Source: JBHIET01 sp046760785
GTDB lineage: Bacteria > Chloroflexota > Anaerolineae > B4-G1
NCBI GenBank assembly: GCA_046760785.1
Contig: JBHIET010000081.1
Span: forward strand, 1-14,789
DNA length: 14,789 nucleotides
Reading direction: 5' to 3'
Shown: positions 14,557 to 14,789 of the stretch, in pieces
Numbering within the stretch: the first letter of the stretch is position 1
How the letters are laid out: each line of letters opens with the position of its first letter
Made by a program: the position numbers and the translations under genes
Notes under the pieces: model-generated
Seen by the model: only the letters and a program-made list of their open reading frames with translations
Told to the model about the DNA's origin: nothing
Database searches by the model: none

Positions 14557-14585
14557 TTGACAGCATCCCCCATTCATGATATAGT
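14557..14585 (+). promoter_or_regulatory. Strong sigma-70-type promoter of ccmE
   Basis: A perfect TTGACA (14557-14562), a 17-base spacer and TATAGT (14580-14585). Initiation is expected near 14592, about 74 bases before the ATG. Confidence 0.75.
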
Positions 14586-14599
14586 TTGTCCCACACTCC

Positions 14600-14661
14600 A
14601 TGCTCCCGGCAAGGCACTGGGGTTTCTCCCCTCGCGGTCTGCCGGGTATGAAAGGGAGCAT
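14600..14661 (+). promoter_or_regulatory. Structured ccmE leader that can hide the ribosome binding site
   Basis: ATGCTCCC (14600-14607) pairs perfectly with GGGAGCAT (14654-14661), which contains the Shine-Dalgarno sequence AAGGGAG. Inside it, CCCGGCA (14605-14611) pairs perfectly with TGCCGGG (14640-14646), and GGGG (14619-14622) with CCCC (14628-14631) around TTTCT. The bases 14605-14607 are claimed by both long helices, so two alternative folds exist, one of which frees the Shine-Dalgarno bases. It matches no riboswitch class I can name. Confidence 0.55.
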
Positions 14662-14665
14662 ATCT

Positions 14666-14789
14666 ATGGCAGGTAGTACCAAATTCATTGCTGCGGGGCT
14701 ACTGATCGTAGCCGCCGTGGCGTATCTGATCGTCAGCAGCACCGGCAGCACCGCTCACTACTTTCTCACCCTCGAGGAACTCCGGGCAA
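14666..14789 (+). CDS. ccmE: Cytochrome c maturation protein CcmE, N-terminal part (cut by window edge)
   Basis: The 41 visible residues comprise a short cytoplasmic start (MAGSTKF), one membrane anchor (IAAGLLIVAAVAYLIVSS) and the start of the exported domain (STAHYFLTLEEL). This matches the N-terminus of CcmE-type heme chaperones, which carry heme covalently on a His outside the membrane and pass it to apocytochrome c via CcmF. The heme-binding region lies beyond the window. The ATG at 14666 is preferred because AAGGGAG lies 7 bases before it; an in-frame ATG at 14648 would add six residues but has no ribosome binding site. A strong promoter and folded leader precede it, so it is probably the first gene of a ccm operon. 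Identity rests on a short fragment. Confidence 0.8.
   Translation, partial: MAGSTKFIAAGLLIVAAVAYLIVSSTGSTAHYFLTLEELRA

Larger units (their letters stand above)
14316..14665. other. Gap of 350 bases upstream of ccmE
   Basis: No gene is supported here on either strand. The left half has no clear terminator for ftsK; the only small stem (GCTC/GAGC near 14395-14407) lacks a T-run. The right half holds two C-rich direct repeats (CCCCCACA at 14485-14492 and 14499-14506), a palindrome, a near-consensus promoter and a structured leader, listed separately. CACCTCCTTT at 14446-14455 matches the usual 16S rRNA 3' end. Confidence 0.5.

Noticed and set aside
14521..14751. 76-codon minus-strand open frame over the ccmE promoter and start
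   Set aside because: It is antisense to the promoter, leader and CcmE start, has no ribosome binding site that I can see, and has no recognisable motif.

Overview
The window is about 62% GC and has the gene style of a Chloroflexota bacterium (Anaerolineae-like). This rests on a very large thioester alpha-2-macroglobulin lipoprotein with extra Ig-like domains, an SsnA-type aminohydrolase, a multi-pass membrane GAF protein with a C-terminal helix-turn-helix, a short FtsK, a CcmE start and degenerate heptanucleotide repeats. The assignment is by protein resemblance, not by a marker gene.

Layout: a 2014-residue lipoprotein of the bacterial alpha-2-macroglobulin family (100-6144, +) is followed after 244 bases by a patatin-like lipid hydrolase (6389-7324, +) with its own probable promoter. 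It converges on an SsnA-like amidohydrolase (7382-8713, -). A 186-base divergent region carries a promoter for the amidohydrolase, which may be nearly leaderless, and a strong promoter for a membrane-bound GAF/HTH regulator (8900-10915, +). Next come a three-S1-domain RNA-binding protein (11041-12033, +) with a near-consensus promoter, a palindromic hairpin, and an FtsK/SpoIIIE DNA translocase (12096-14315, +). A 350-base gap holds a palindromic operator candidate, a near-consensus promoter and a folded leader in front of ccmE, which runs off the right edge.

Functionally this is a mixed chromosomal stretch, not one pathway. The alpha-2-macroglobulin is probably an extracytoplasmic protease trap anchored to the membrane. 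FtsK acts in chromosome segregation, and CcmE probably begins a cytochrome c maturation operon. I see no transposase, integrase, CRISPR array, tRNA or rRNA.

The most interesting signals are not the common genes. They are: (1) degenerate 7-base tandem repeats at five places, two in 5' leaders (one supplies the Shine-Dalgarno sequence) and three inside coding sequence; (2) the ccmE leader, where the Shine-Dalgarno sequence sits in a perfect 8-bp helix that competes with another perfect 7-bp helix; (3) a regulator joining a membrane sensor, a GAF domain and an HTH in one chain without a kinase domain; (4) palindromes overlapping or preceding promoters.
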